From NCBI GenBank assembly GCA_030592985.1, contig JAUVIB010000210.1:1-6089 (forward strand): a DNA stretch of 6,089 nt, in the 5' to 3' direction. Below are positions 1 to 6,089 of the stretch, piece by piece. The notes beneath the pieces were generated by a model, which made no database searches, was not told the origin of the DNA, and worked only from the letters and a program-made list of their open reading frames with translations. Each line of letters starts with the position of its first letter. The stretch's first letter is position 1. The DNA is from Calditrichaceae bacterium. Lineage in GTDB: Bacteria; Calditrichota; Calditrichia; Calditrichales; Calditrichaceae. Both the position numbers and the translations under genes were made by a program.

Positions 1-1216
1 AATTCCGGAGATAGAAGTCAGCGTCTTTGCTGAATTTATAATCGAAAATATGGGAATATGAAAAATGGTGATCTCGATTGTAAGCTTTAACCCCATGGGG
101 ATCACTGGCGTCGTTGTCATCCTCAATTTTTCGGCTGTATGAAAAGCGTTGGGAAAACGATCCAATACCATTTGAAAAATAGTTTTGTGTTTTCATCATT
201 CCGTTTATTCGATGGTATTCATCTCCTTTAATTCTTATATCCCGTGTACTATATCCATAATTCAAGTTGTAGCTGAAAGCGGTATTAAATGAATTAAAGG
301 AACCCATTAGGTTAGCTTCTTTTGTATCGGGGTTAGTTTTAACTTTTATACGAGTAGGTATATTAAATGATTTTGTACGGACGATGATCAGACCTTGAGT
401 CTGGTCACCGTATTCTACAGAGGAGGAACCGGATATAACTTTAACATCCTGAATATTCTCAGCAGAGATCTGGCGTAAGTCAATTTGGGTTTCAGCCGTA
501 TTTTGAACAGAACTTCCGTAATTAACGCCAATTCGTGTTTGCAGGTTTGCATTATTTGATTGCGGGACGTCGTCAATTATCACTTTGGTGCCAAACAATG
601 CCGAATTATCCGCACCGACATTCCCAAAGGTTCGCAGGCCCACTCTTTGTGGATTTTGCAGTCCCATATTTTGTGTTTTTTCATTTCCCGGAATCATATC
701 AAGAACATCGGCTAAGCTATTCGCCTGCATATGTTCAATCTCGCCGCTTGAGATTTTAAACACAGTTTCGGGCTCTTCTGATAGCAATTCTCTATCTGCG
801 GTAACCTGAATACCACCGATTTCCAGAAAAAGAAATTCCTTTTCGTTGCCGACATAAAGTTCCGAATTTAATTTTGTACTACGGTCTTTTTTAATATCAA
901 TATTAGGGAGAACAAGAGAGAAATAGTTTTTTTTGATAAAAATAACATAATAAATCCCGACCGGTATATCTTTAAAAAAATATGCTCCGGTTTCATCTGT
1001 TGTTATAGAGTAGGGCGTATTATCAATTTTAACAATCACTCCCTCTACCGGCTTTTGTGATTTATAATCTATGACTATACCATTTATGGAACCGGTTTGA
1101 GCAAATGCCGTTTTTAATAATAAGATAAAGAAGGCTAATATTTTAATATGAGATCTTAATGTTTTCAAAATATGATTAGTAAATATGTTATTTAAAGAGA
1201 TTGAAATGGAGTTCAT
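1..1216 (-). CDS. TonB-dependent receptor, N-terminal part (cut by the left window edge)
   Basis: This is an outer-membrane active-transport receptor powered by TonB-ExbBD; the substrate cannot be read. The frame is open from the ATG at 1216 to the left edge, giving 405 codons. Residues 1-39 look like a signal peptide with a long n-region, a hydrophobic run at about 26-34, and cleavage AFA|Q at 39/40. Residues 43-121 form a carboxypeptidase-regulatory-like beta-sandwich (GSINGIV, KPVEGV, TDETGAYFFKDIPVG). A TonB-box-like stretch, EIGGIQVTADR, lies at 132-142. The plug domain spans about 150-282 (SLADVLDMIPG, RVGLRTFG, VIIDDVP, IQDVKVISG, SSVEYGDQTQGLIIVRTK). Barrel strands follow to 405; full-length relatives usually have 700-1000 residues. 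An in-frame TAG directly precedes the ATG, so no longer form is possible. GAGGT lies only 2 bases upstream, which is tight. A TTG at 1168 (residue 17) would give a more compact signal peptide. The family assignment is firm. Confidence 0.93.
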   Translation of the reverse strand, partial: MNSISISLNNIFTNHILKTLRSHIKILAFFILLLKTAFAQTGSINGIVIDYKSQKPVEGVIVKIDNTPYSITTDETGAYFFKDIPVGIYYVIFIKKNYFSLVLPNIDIKKDRSTKLNSELYVGNEKEFLFLEIGGIQVTADRELLSEEPETVFKISSGEIEHMQANSLADVLDMIPGNEKTQNMGLQNPQRVGLRTFGNVGADNSALFGTKVIIDDVPQSNNANLQTRIGVNYGSSVQNTAETQIDLRQISAENIQDVKVISGSSSVEYGDQTQGLIIVRTKSFNIPTRIKVKTNPDTKEANLMGSFNSFNTAFSYNLNYGYSTRDIRIKGDEYHRINGMMKTQNYFSNGIGSFSQRFSYSRKIEDDNDASDPHGVKAYNRDHHFSYSHIFDYKFSKDADFYLRN

Positions 1217-1313
1217 CTACCTCGTACCAATTTTCAGACATTTTATGATAAGCAAGATTTAAACAGTAAATAGTAGTATTAAGGCCATTAATTCTGCTTT
1301 CCCTTGCAATCAT
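1188..1313 (-). CDS. Possible 41-residue small ORF overlapping the receptor start
   Basis: I do not recognise this protein. In the divergent intergenic region, a minus-strand frame runs from ATG at 1313 to TAA at 1190-1188 and would encode 41 residues starting MIARESRINGLN. It is soluble-looking, with an acidic aromatic stretch (SENWYEVDELHF) and a C-terminal FNLFK. It overlaps the receptor start at 1216 by 29 bases in another frame. Frame and composition look protein-like, but there is no clear Shine-Dalgarno site before 1313. A second ATG at 1241 would leave only 17 residues. It could be a leader peptide coupled to receptor translation, the remnant tail of a lost gene, or chance. The short length and missing ribosome site argue for caution. 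Confidence 0.2.
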   Translation of the reverse strand: MIARESRINGLNTTIYCLNLAYHKMSENWYEVDELHFNLFK

Positions 1314-1332
1314 ATGGATATTCGATTAGATT
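1304..1332 (+). promoter_or_regulatory. Candidate sigma-70-like promoter for the propeller-barrel pair
   Basis: TTGCAA (1304-1309) and TAGATT (1327-1332) are separated by 17 bases, and each matches four of six positions of the -35 and -10 consensus. Transcription would start near 1339, about 27 bases before the ATG at 1366. Many Bacteroidetes use a different -7/-33 promoter, and I see no good match to that form here. This is a plausible but weak call in AT-rich DNA. Confidence 0.25.
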
Positions 1333-1354
1333 TTCACAAGAACAGTTTCAATAT

Positions 1355-1359
1355 AAGGA
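1355..1359 (+). promoter_or_regulatory. Ribosome binding site of the NHL-repeat gene
   Basis: AAGGA lies 6 bases before the ATG at 1366, which is good Shine-Dalgarno spacing. It fixes that start, directly before a clear signal peptide. It is the only clear ribosome site among the three large genes in the window. Confidence 0.7.
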
Positions 1360-1365
1360 ATAAAT

Positions 1366-2274
1366 ATGTTAAAATCTATTGTAATTATCATCATACTATT
1401 TTGTGATTTAGCATTTTCTCAAACATTTCGTGAAATAAAGCGCTTTGGAGGCTTAGGGAATGGTCCTGCACAATTCAGTAAACCTACGGCTGTTGTTGCA
1501 GGGACGGATGCCAAACTTTACGTGGTTGACAGCGGAAATAATCGTATTCAGGTTTTTGATTTTTCAGGAAATTTAATTAAAAGTATTGGTGGTTTTGGGT
1601 TTGGAAATGATCAGTTTAATCTACCAAAAGATATCTGGACAAAGTCCATTATTAATATCTATGTTTCCGATAATAATAATCAAAGGTTACTGCGTTATGA
1701 CCGTTATTTACATTACATTAGTGCGTTTAATTCATCGGATTCATGGCATACGGAATATCAGTTTCAAGAAGTCTTGAGCTGTGCTATCAACTCGCAAAAG
1801 GACCTTTTTATTCTCGATCGGGGTGAAAATAAAATTATTAAATTCAACCGCTTAAGAGAGCCTGAGAGAAGTTTCGGCGCTTATGAGGCAGGGGATGTAT
1901 TGGAAGAGCCGGTGCAAATTGATATCGTTCAGGGGAACAAACTCATCATTAGCGATATTGCGCGAAAGTCCGTGTTAATTTATGATTTCTTCGGCAGTTT
2001 TATTATGGAAATTGCGGGAAAAGAATTTAAAAGACCTTCCGGCCTGGCCTCTTTTAATCAAAATGAATTATTAGTCGCTGATCCCGGCGCTCGTAAAATA
2101 TTTTTAATTTCATCAAATTTTAAAAAAATAACTTCCTTAAATATGGAATTGAGTGAACCGTTAAATTATCCAAGAGATATAACGGTTTTTACTGAAACGA
2201 AAAAAAATAAAAAACTGCATCATGCTTTTATAGTTGATAATAATGATGTGATAATTGGAAGAATTACGGATTAG
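1366..2274 (+). CDS. Secreted NHL-repeat six-bladed beta-propeller protein
   Basis: The 302-residue product is predicted to be exported to the periplasm or cell surface. Residues 1-18 form a signal peptide (Lys3, then a hydrophobic run) with cleavage AFS|Q at 18/19. Cys13 is inside the hydrophobic core without a lipobox, so this is not an obvious lipoprotein. The rest is made of NHL-type blades: about 37-73 (KLYVVDSGNNRIQVFD), 84-121 (NIYVSDNNNQRLLRYD), 132-170 (DLFILDRGENKIIKFN), 180-217 (KLIISDIARKSVLIYD), 222-256 (ELLVADPGARKIFLI) and a more diverged 264-302 (HAFIVDNNDVIIGRI). Six blades fill the protein, so it is a single propeller with no other domain. NHL propellers usually bind proteins or other ligands; no catalytic signature is visible. 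Its TAG stop overlaps the GTG start of the barrel gene, implying one transcript and a shared job. The fold is confident; the partner and function are inferred. Confidence 0.9.
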   Translation: MLKSIVIIIILFCDLAFSQTFREIKRFGGLGNGPAQFSKPTAVVAGTDAKLYVVDSGNNRIQVFDFSGNLIKSIGGFGFGNDQFNLPKDIWTKSIINIYVSDNNNQRLLRYDRYLHYISAFNSSDSWHTEYQFQEVLSCAINSQKDLFILDRGENKIIKFNRLREPERSFGAYEAGDVLEEPVQIDIVQGNKLIISDIARKSVLIYDFFGSFIMEIAGKEFKRPSGLASFNQNELLVADPGARKIFLISSNFKKITSLNMELSEPLNYPRDITVFTETKKNKKLHHAFIVDNNDVIIGRITD

Positions 2275-2276
2275 TG
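2272..2276 (+). promoter_or_regulatory. Stop-start overlap TAGTG coupling propeller and barrel translation
   Basis: The propeller stop TAG (2272-2274) and the barrel start GTG (2274-2276) share one base. The only purine-rich sequence upstream, GGAAGA at 2257-2262, is too far from the GTG for a standard ribosome site. Reinitiation by ribosomes finishing the propeller is therefore the likely way the barrel is translated. The GTG is supported by the signal peptide that begins right there. Confidence 0.7.
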
Positions 2277-5200
2277 AAACAACTTCAATTACAAAATATA
2301 ATCCTTATCCTTGTTATTCTTTTAGGTTTATTTCTTGATTTAGGAATAGCTCAGACTTTTATTCCTGAAAGCCACCGATTAACTGATACGCTTGCCGTGG
2401 TTCGGAATACGCCGTTCCAATATAAATTTCCGCCTACACATCGGCCTTTATTACAGACCCTTAGCATAAGTAAAAACAATATAATAATGGTTCCGGATCG
2501 GGATTATAGGATAAAAGAAAAAAACACTATAATTGAGTTCTATCCCTCACCGGAGCTAAATGATACTTTACGGATTTACTATAAAAGACAACCCTTTAAT
2601 ATAAAAAAATCTTATACATTATTTAAAGCTGATACACTAAATCGTGACAGCTTAATGTCGCAAAAATCTATTCAATTTAAAACCATAGACTTTAAAAACC
2701 CATTTACTAATCTTGGTAAGGATTTGCAGACCAGTGGAAGTTTGATGCGTGGGGTTAAAATAGGAAGTAATCAAAATATGACCCTCAATTCAGGTATTAA
2801 TCTGGAGCTTTCAGGTAAAATATCAGATAACGTAGAGATAATTGCCGCTCTAACTGATGAAACCACTCCGATTCAGCCGGAAGGAAATACACAATCATTA
2901 GAAGAGGTGGATAAAGTTTTCGTCCAGTTTAAAAGTCCATATGTGAAAGGAACGGTTGGAGATTTTAATCTTAATTATATTGGAACAGAATTTATCAATA
3001 TATCACGTAAACTGCAGGGGATTTCGATCCTTGGTAATTATAATAATAATTCTGCCGGTGGAACAATAGCCAGCAGCCGCGGATTTTTCAATCACCTTTC
3101 TTTTATAGGTCAGGAAAGTAATCAGGGCCCGTATCAATTAACAGGAAAAAAAGGTGAGCGGGATATCGTTGTTCTGGCGGGGACAGAAAAAGTTTGGATT
3201 GATGGGGTTGCGATGATTCGCGGAGAAAGCAACGATTATATCATTGAGTATGGAAATGGCCAAATTACGTTTAGTATAAAACGGCTAATCACTAGTGAAT
3301 CAAGAATAGAAATTGATTTTGAATATTTCCCGGCGTCGCAGAAATACAGCCGTACGGCTATTAGCGCCATAGGGAGCAGCAGTCTGGCAGACGACAAACT
3401 AAAGATTGATTTTGTATATTACAGGGAAGCGGATGATCCTGATAAGGCATTTGGGCTGGGTGGTGAAATCGGCCCGGAGGAGAAGGATATTATTGAGAAT
3501 GCCGGAAATGATCCGGCGAAGGCCTATATTGGCGGAGCGACTTATGTGGGTGATAGTTTGGGGAATTATATTCGTGTTGACACTCTACAGGACGGTAAAA
3601 TAGATACAATTTTTGTATATAAAGGAATAAGGGTGGGGAATTATATTGTTAATTTCAGTTTTGTGGGAAAATCTCAGGGAGATTATATAAGAAAACGCAT
3701 CGGCAGTTATAGTTGGGTGGGTAAAAATAGGGGAGATTATTTACCGGTTCGCCTGCTGCCGCTTCCATCCCGGCATGAAATGGGTGATATGCGTATTGAA
3801 TGGACTCCAACGCGGAATATTACAGTAAATACGGAGATGGCTCTGAGCAATCTGGACCGTAATATTCTTTCTTCTATTGGTGATTCGCTTAACCAGGGAG
3901 GAGCTTTTAAACTAAATGCGTCTTTAAATAACCAACCGTTAACCTTTAAAACGATGGATTTAGGCTTCTTATATTTTAATCTAAATACACGTTATGTTGA
4001 AAATGATTTTAGTTCATTAGACCGCCTAAATCAACCGGATTATAACCGTTACTGGGATATTTTGCAGCCGGTACAGAATAGTGCTGAAGAACAAAGTATT
4101 CAGCTAAGTAGTAAATATATACCCATTTCGACTCTTAGTCTAATGGGAACTTGGGGAAATTTAAAGAAAACCTCCTTTGAGTCTAATCGGTCTTCTGCCC
4201 AGCTCGAATTTAAAGATCCCGATATAGTAAACATCTCAGCAAATTATGGATATACGGGCACCAATTTAAATATGGGGCAGATAAAAGGGAACTGGTGGAA
4301 GTCAGGGCTATTGGTGGAAAAGAATATTTGGAAATTGCAACCGCAAATTTCGTATAAAACTGAAAAAAGAAAGAATTATGAATCGAATCAGGTGAATGGT
4401 TTTGAATTTGATATATATAATGCAAAATTAAATCTGATTGAATTGAATCATTTTAGCGGTTTTGCTGAATATACCAGGCGAAAAGACGCTATTTATGTTC
4501 CTTTGCTTGATAACAGCTTGATACCACAGTCTGAGAGCGGTACCAAACGAATAAAATTCAGCATTCAGAATTATTCATCAACCACAGCAAGTATTGATTT
4601 TTTGCAAAGAGATAAGATATATGATCAACGGTTTAAAGACATAAAAAGTGATACTCTGAAATTATCTCTTGTAGATCCCACTTATCAGGATACGGTCTGG
4701 CGGGACGGTAAAACAAATTTAGCGGGGCTCAATATATCACATTCCCGTTGGAAAAAAGCAGTGGATATTTCATGGCAGTACCGTGTATCCACACAGCAGA
4801 CAGCGCTAAAGGAAAAGGTGTATATTGAAGTTGCAGAAGGTTATGGGTATTATCGTTATGATGAAGAGCTGGGAGAATACGTGCCGGATCCGGATGGTAA
4901 TTATGTTCTCTATATTTTACCCTCCGATAAGTTTGAACCGGTTACCAATTTTCAGTCTGCACTGCGTTTTAAATTCGATCTTGGTCGTTATTGGAAAAAA
5001 GTCAGCTCCGGCTGGGGGAAATATCTGACTCAGATCAGCGGTGAAACCTTTTTTAGAGTGGAAGAAGATACAAAAGAGCGTGATCTGTTTGCTATCTATC
5101 TTTTAAACTTAAGCAAATTTCAGGGGGATTCGACTCTTCGCGGCCTAATTTCATTAAACCAGGATATATATTTTATGCGAAGAAACAGGAAAATATCATT

Positions 5201-5807
5201 CCGGTTACGCTACCGCTATTTGGATGAACTGCGCAATCAATATCTCGATCCCGGTGATAATGAAAAACGTTTTTCTGAAGAATTTGGCATACGGGCTGAT
5301 TGGAGAATTAGTACAAAATTGCGCAGCCGTAGTGAAATCAGCAAAAAATCGTTGTTGCGGAGTGTTGCAGGCGGGGCGTCTTCACGTAATCGTGATATAA
5401 TCGGATATTATTATAATCAGAATTTTTCCTTTAAACCTGTGCGTTCATGGGAATTCGGCCTTGATAATGAACTTGGTGTTGAAAAGAATGAAAGCGAATC
5501 ATATCCTATTTCATTATGGTATAATTCGGTTAAGGGGCGAATTAATTATTCCCTGACGGTAAAAACAAGAATTACCGGAAATTATGAATATCAGATAGTA
5601 AAGCCCTACGATAATCCGCTGAGTAAAACCATTCCCTACGAAATGGCCCGCGGTAAAAAAGAGGGAGCTTCGCAATTTTGGCAGATGAGAGTAGAATATA
5701 ATGTAGCTAAAAATATTATGTTTTCCCTGTTTTACAGCGGTAGAGATGATGCAGCTTATAAACGAATTATTCATAGTGGAAATGCAGAAATCAGAGCTTT
5801 CTTCTAA
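2274..5807 (+). CDS. Giant predicted outer-membrane beta-barrel protein, conserved FCB family of unknown function
   Basis: The 1177-residue product has no established function. Residues 1-26 are a signal peptide cleaved at GIA|Q (26/27). A beta-rich domain covers about 30-110. Residues 153-350 carry the family core: SGSLMRGVKIG, LNSGINLELSGKISDN, ALTDETTPIQPEGNT, VDKVFVQF, NQGPYQL, GTEKVWIDG and DYIIEYGNGQITF. I recognise these from large uncharacterised FCB surface proteins. The alternating strands and conserved turns resemble the N-terminal repeats of SprA, the type IX translocon, but this protein is about half as long. Residues 425-498 hold four G-x3-G-[N/D]-Y turns ending in RLLPLP. A related patch (GEYVPDPDGNY) lies at 867-877. 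Residues 500-1177 are amphipathic, aromatic-rich strands, and the protein ends in NAEIRAFF, a terminal-Phe signal typical of BAM-inserted barrels. No frameshift or truncation is seen. It is coupled to the upstream propeller gene, a possible periplasmic partner. Outer-membrane placement is well supported; the SprA link is inference. Confidence 0.8.
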   Translation: MKQLQLQNIILILVILLGLFLDLGIAQTFIPESHRLTDTLAVVRNTPFQYKFPPTHRPLLQTLSISKNNIIMVPDRDYRIKEKNTIIEFYPSPELNDTLRIYYKRQPFNIKKSYTLFKADTLNRDSLMSQKSIQFKTIDFKNPFTNLGKDLQTSGSLMRGVKIGSNQNMTLNSGINLELSGKISDNVEIIAALTDETTPIQPEGNTQSLEEVDKVFVQFKSPYVKGTVGDFNLNYIGTEFINISRKLQGISILGNYNNNSAGGTIASSRGFFNHLSFIGQESNQGPYQLTGKKGERDIVVLAGTEKVWIDGVAMIRGESNDYIIEYGNGQITFSIKRLITSESRIEIDFEYFPASQKYSRTAISAIGSSSLADDKLKIDFVYYREADDPDKAFGLGGEIGPEEKDIIENAGNDPAKAYIGGATYVGDSLGNYIRVDTLQDGKIDTIFVYKGIRVGNYIVNFSFVGKSQGDYIRKRIGSYSWVGKNRGDYLPVRLLPLPSRHEMGDMRIEWTPTRNITVNTEMALSNLDRNILSSIGDSLNQGGAFKLNASLNNQPLTFKTMDLGFLYFNLNTRYVENDFSSLDRLNQPDYNRYWDILQPVQNSAEEQSIQLSSKYIPISTLSLMGTWGNLKKTSFESNRSSAQLEFKDPDIVNISANYGYTGTNLNMGQIKGNWWKSGLLVEKNIWKLQPQISYKTEKRKNYESNQVNGFEFDIYNAKLNLIELNHFSGFAEYTRRKDAIYVPLLDNSLIPQSESGTKRIKFSIQNYSSTTASIDFLQRDKIYDQRFKDIKSDTLKLSLVDPTYQDTVWRDGKTNLAGLNISHSRWKKAVDISWQYRVSTQQTALKEKVYIEVAEGYGYYRYDEELGEYVPDPDGNYVLYILPSDKFEPVTNFQSALRFKFDLGRYWKKVSSGWGKYLTQISGETFFRVEEDTKERDLFAIYLLNLSKFQGDSTLRGLISLNQDIYFMRRNRKISFRLRYRYLDELRNQYLDPGDNEKRFSEEFGIRADWRISTKLRSRSEISKKSLLRSVAGGASSRNRDIIGYYYNQNFSFKPVRSWEFGLDNELGVEKNESESYPISLWYNSVKGRINYSLTVKTRITGNYEYQIVKPYDNPLSKTIPYEMARGKKEGASQFWQMRVEYNVAKNIMFSLFYSGRDDAAYKRIIHSGNAEIRAFF
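3546..3743 (+). repeat. Four-copy G-x3-G-[N/D]-Y module inside the barrel gene
   Basis: Residues 425-490 contain four copies of a turn motif: GDSLGNY (426), GIRVGNY (451), GKSQGDY (465) and GKNRGDY (483). At DNA level, the 13-base GGGGAATTATATT occurs at 3560-3572 and 3635-3647, exactly 25 codons apart. Shorter versions (GGGAGATTAT) start at 3677 and 3731. This points to internal duplication of a strand-turn-strand unit, probably a stack of short hairpins between the N-terminal domain and the barrel. Relatives of this family, as I recall them, also have Gly-Asp-Tyr turns before a RLLPLP-like segment. Confidence 0.65.
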
Positions 5808-5978
5808 GGGAAAGTTGGCCGGCCACGAACCTGTCAAGTTGGACGCAGTGCACGCATAATACAATAACTCTTTTTTAACATAGAGTGGCAAAGTTTTTTT
5901 TGAACCAATATATAATTTTTACACATTCGGGACTAAGAAAAAGCCTATTTAGTGTCTGAACGAAAAGTCACATTTTTC
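5808..5978. other. Intergenic region downstream of the barrel gene
   Basis: I see no convincing gene here. The first 45 bases are locally GC-rich, with the palindrome GGCCGGCC (5817-5824), AAGTTGG twice (5812-5818 and 5836-5842) and GTGCAC (5849-5854). After that the DNA is strongly AT-rich. A small hairpin, CGAAAA/TTTTCG (5961-5966 with 5974-5979, 7-base loop), abuts the inverted repeat that follows. Confidence 0.5.
5867..5901 (+). terminator. Weak candidate terminator for the propeller-barrel transcript
   Basis: ACTCT (5867-5871) can pair with AGAGT (5882-5886) around a 10-base loop, and eight T follow at 5894-5901. The stem is short, AT-rich and separated from the T run by 7 bases, so it is a poor intrinsic terminator. 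It is listed because no better one is visible after the stop at 5807. Confidence 0.15.
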
Positions 5979-6077
5979 GTCATTTCGACCATAGGGAGAA
6001 ATCTTAACTTTAACATTTACAATGATTTATAGATTTCTCCGCGTCAGAGACGGGCAGGCGACTTCGCTCGAAATGAC
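5979..6077. repeat. Imperfect inverted repeat, MITE- or REP-like (GTCATTTCGA ends)
   Basis: The ends are a perfect 10-base inverted pair: GTCATTTCGA (5979-5988) and TCGAAATGAC (6068-6077). An inner perfect pair, GGAGAAATCT (5995-6004) and AGATTTCTCC (6031-6040), encloses a 26-base AT-rich loop. Between the two stems the left side has 6 bases and the right side 27 GC-rich bases (6041-6067), including a mini-hairpin CGTC-AGA-GACG. Elements with GTCATTTCGA...GGAGAAATCT cores are, from my knowledge, scattered through many Bacteroidetes and related genomes between genes. The element has no coding capacity, so it would have to be moved in trans or be a non-mobile palindromic repeat. As RNA it would fold strongly in either direction and might help end or stabilise transcripts. 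Confidence 0.75.
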
Positions 6078-6089
6078 ATTTTCCTCACT

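Noticed and set aside
535..809. Two plus-strand open frames of 74 codons each
   Set aside because: Both lie opposite the plug-domain coding region of the receptor, whose conserved motifs show which strand is real.
1245..1250. TATCAT on the minus strand as a -10 box for the receptor gene
   Set aside because: It is a good -10 match about 30 bases before the ATG, but no acceptable -35 hexamer lies 16-18 bases upstream, and such hexamers are common in AT-rich DNA.
1390..1419. Lipoprotein signal around Cys13 of the propeller protein
   Set aside because: The residues before the Cys (IILF) do not fit a lipobox, and a normal AFS|Q cleavage site follows.
4210..4425. A 71-codon minus-strand open frame inside the barrel gene
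   Set aside because: The plus-strand frame is continuous and strand-like here; the antisense product shows no signal or domain.
5514..5891. A 125-codon minus-strand open frame across the end of the barrel gene
   Set aside because: It lies mostly opposite well-supported coding sequence, has no ribosome site or recognisable domain, and reads as a low-quality shadow.
5930..5956. Hairpin ACTAA/TTAGT as a terminator
   Set aside because: Only five AT-rich pairs with a long loop and no T run after it.
1..6089. CRISPR array, tRNA, rRNA, riboswitch or integrase
   Set aside because: No regularly spaced direct repeats, cloverleaf folds, rRNA-like segments or recombinase motifs were seen on either strand.

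Overview
The window is AT-rich and looks like part of a genome from the Fibrobacteres-Chlorobi-Bacteroidetes (FCB) supergroup or a neighbouring Gram-negative lineage such as Calditrichota, Ignavibacteria or Marinimicrobia. Three things support this. All three large proteins are exported. Each appears to have Gln right after its signal peptidase I site, as in the 'Q-rule' described for Bacteroidetes. The gene types (a TonB-dependent receptor with an N-terminal carboxypeptidase-regulatory-like domain, and a very large beta-rich surface protein) are also typical of FCB outer membranes. The genus cannot be read from the sequence.

Layout. Positions 1-1216 (minus strand) hold the first 405 codons of a TonB-dependent receptor; its C-terminal part lies beyond the left edge. 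Positions 1217-1365 are a divergent intergenic region, which also holds a possible 41-residue ORF (1313-1188, minus) overlapping the receptor start. Positions 1366-2274 (plus) encode a secreted NHL-repeat beta-propeller of 302 residues. Positions 2274-5807 (plus) encode a 1177-residue predicted outer-membrane beta-barrel protein. I recognise it as a widespread but functionally unnamed FCB family. Its N-terminal third has a strand pattern reminiscent of SprA, the type IX secretion translocon. The propeller stop and barrel start share one base (TAGTG), so the two are almost certainly co-translated. Positions 5808-5978 contain no gene, only weak hairpins and a small GC-rich patch. Positions 5979-6077 are an imperfect inverted repeat beginning GTCATTTCGA, of a type scattered through Bacteroidetes-like genomes (MITE- or REP-like).

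How the genes may work together. Known family biology supports substrate uptake across the outer membrane for the receptor and a protein-binding or scaffolding role for the propeller. The propeller and giant barrel form a tight two-gene unit, and the most economical inference is that they act together at the periplasmic face of the outer membrane. The receptor is divergently transcribed, and a functional link to the pair is possible but not shown. The propeller-barrel pair is the best candidate here for an undescribed system.
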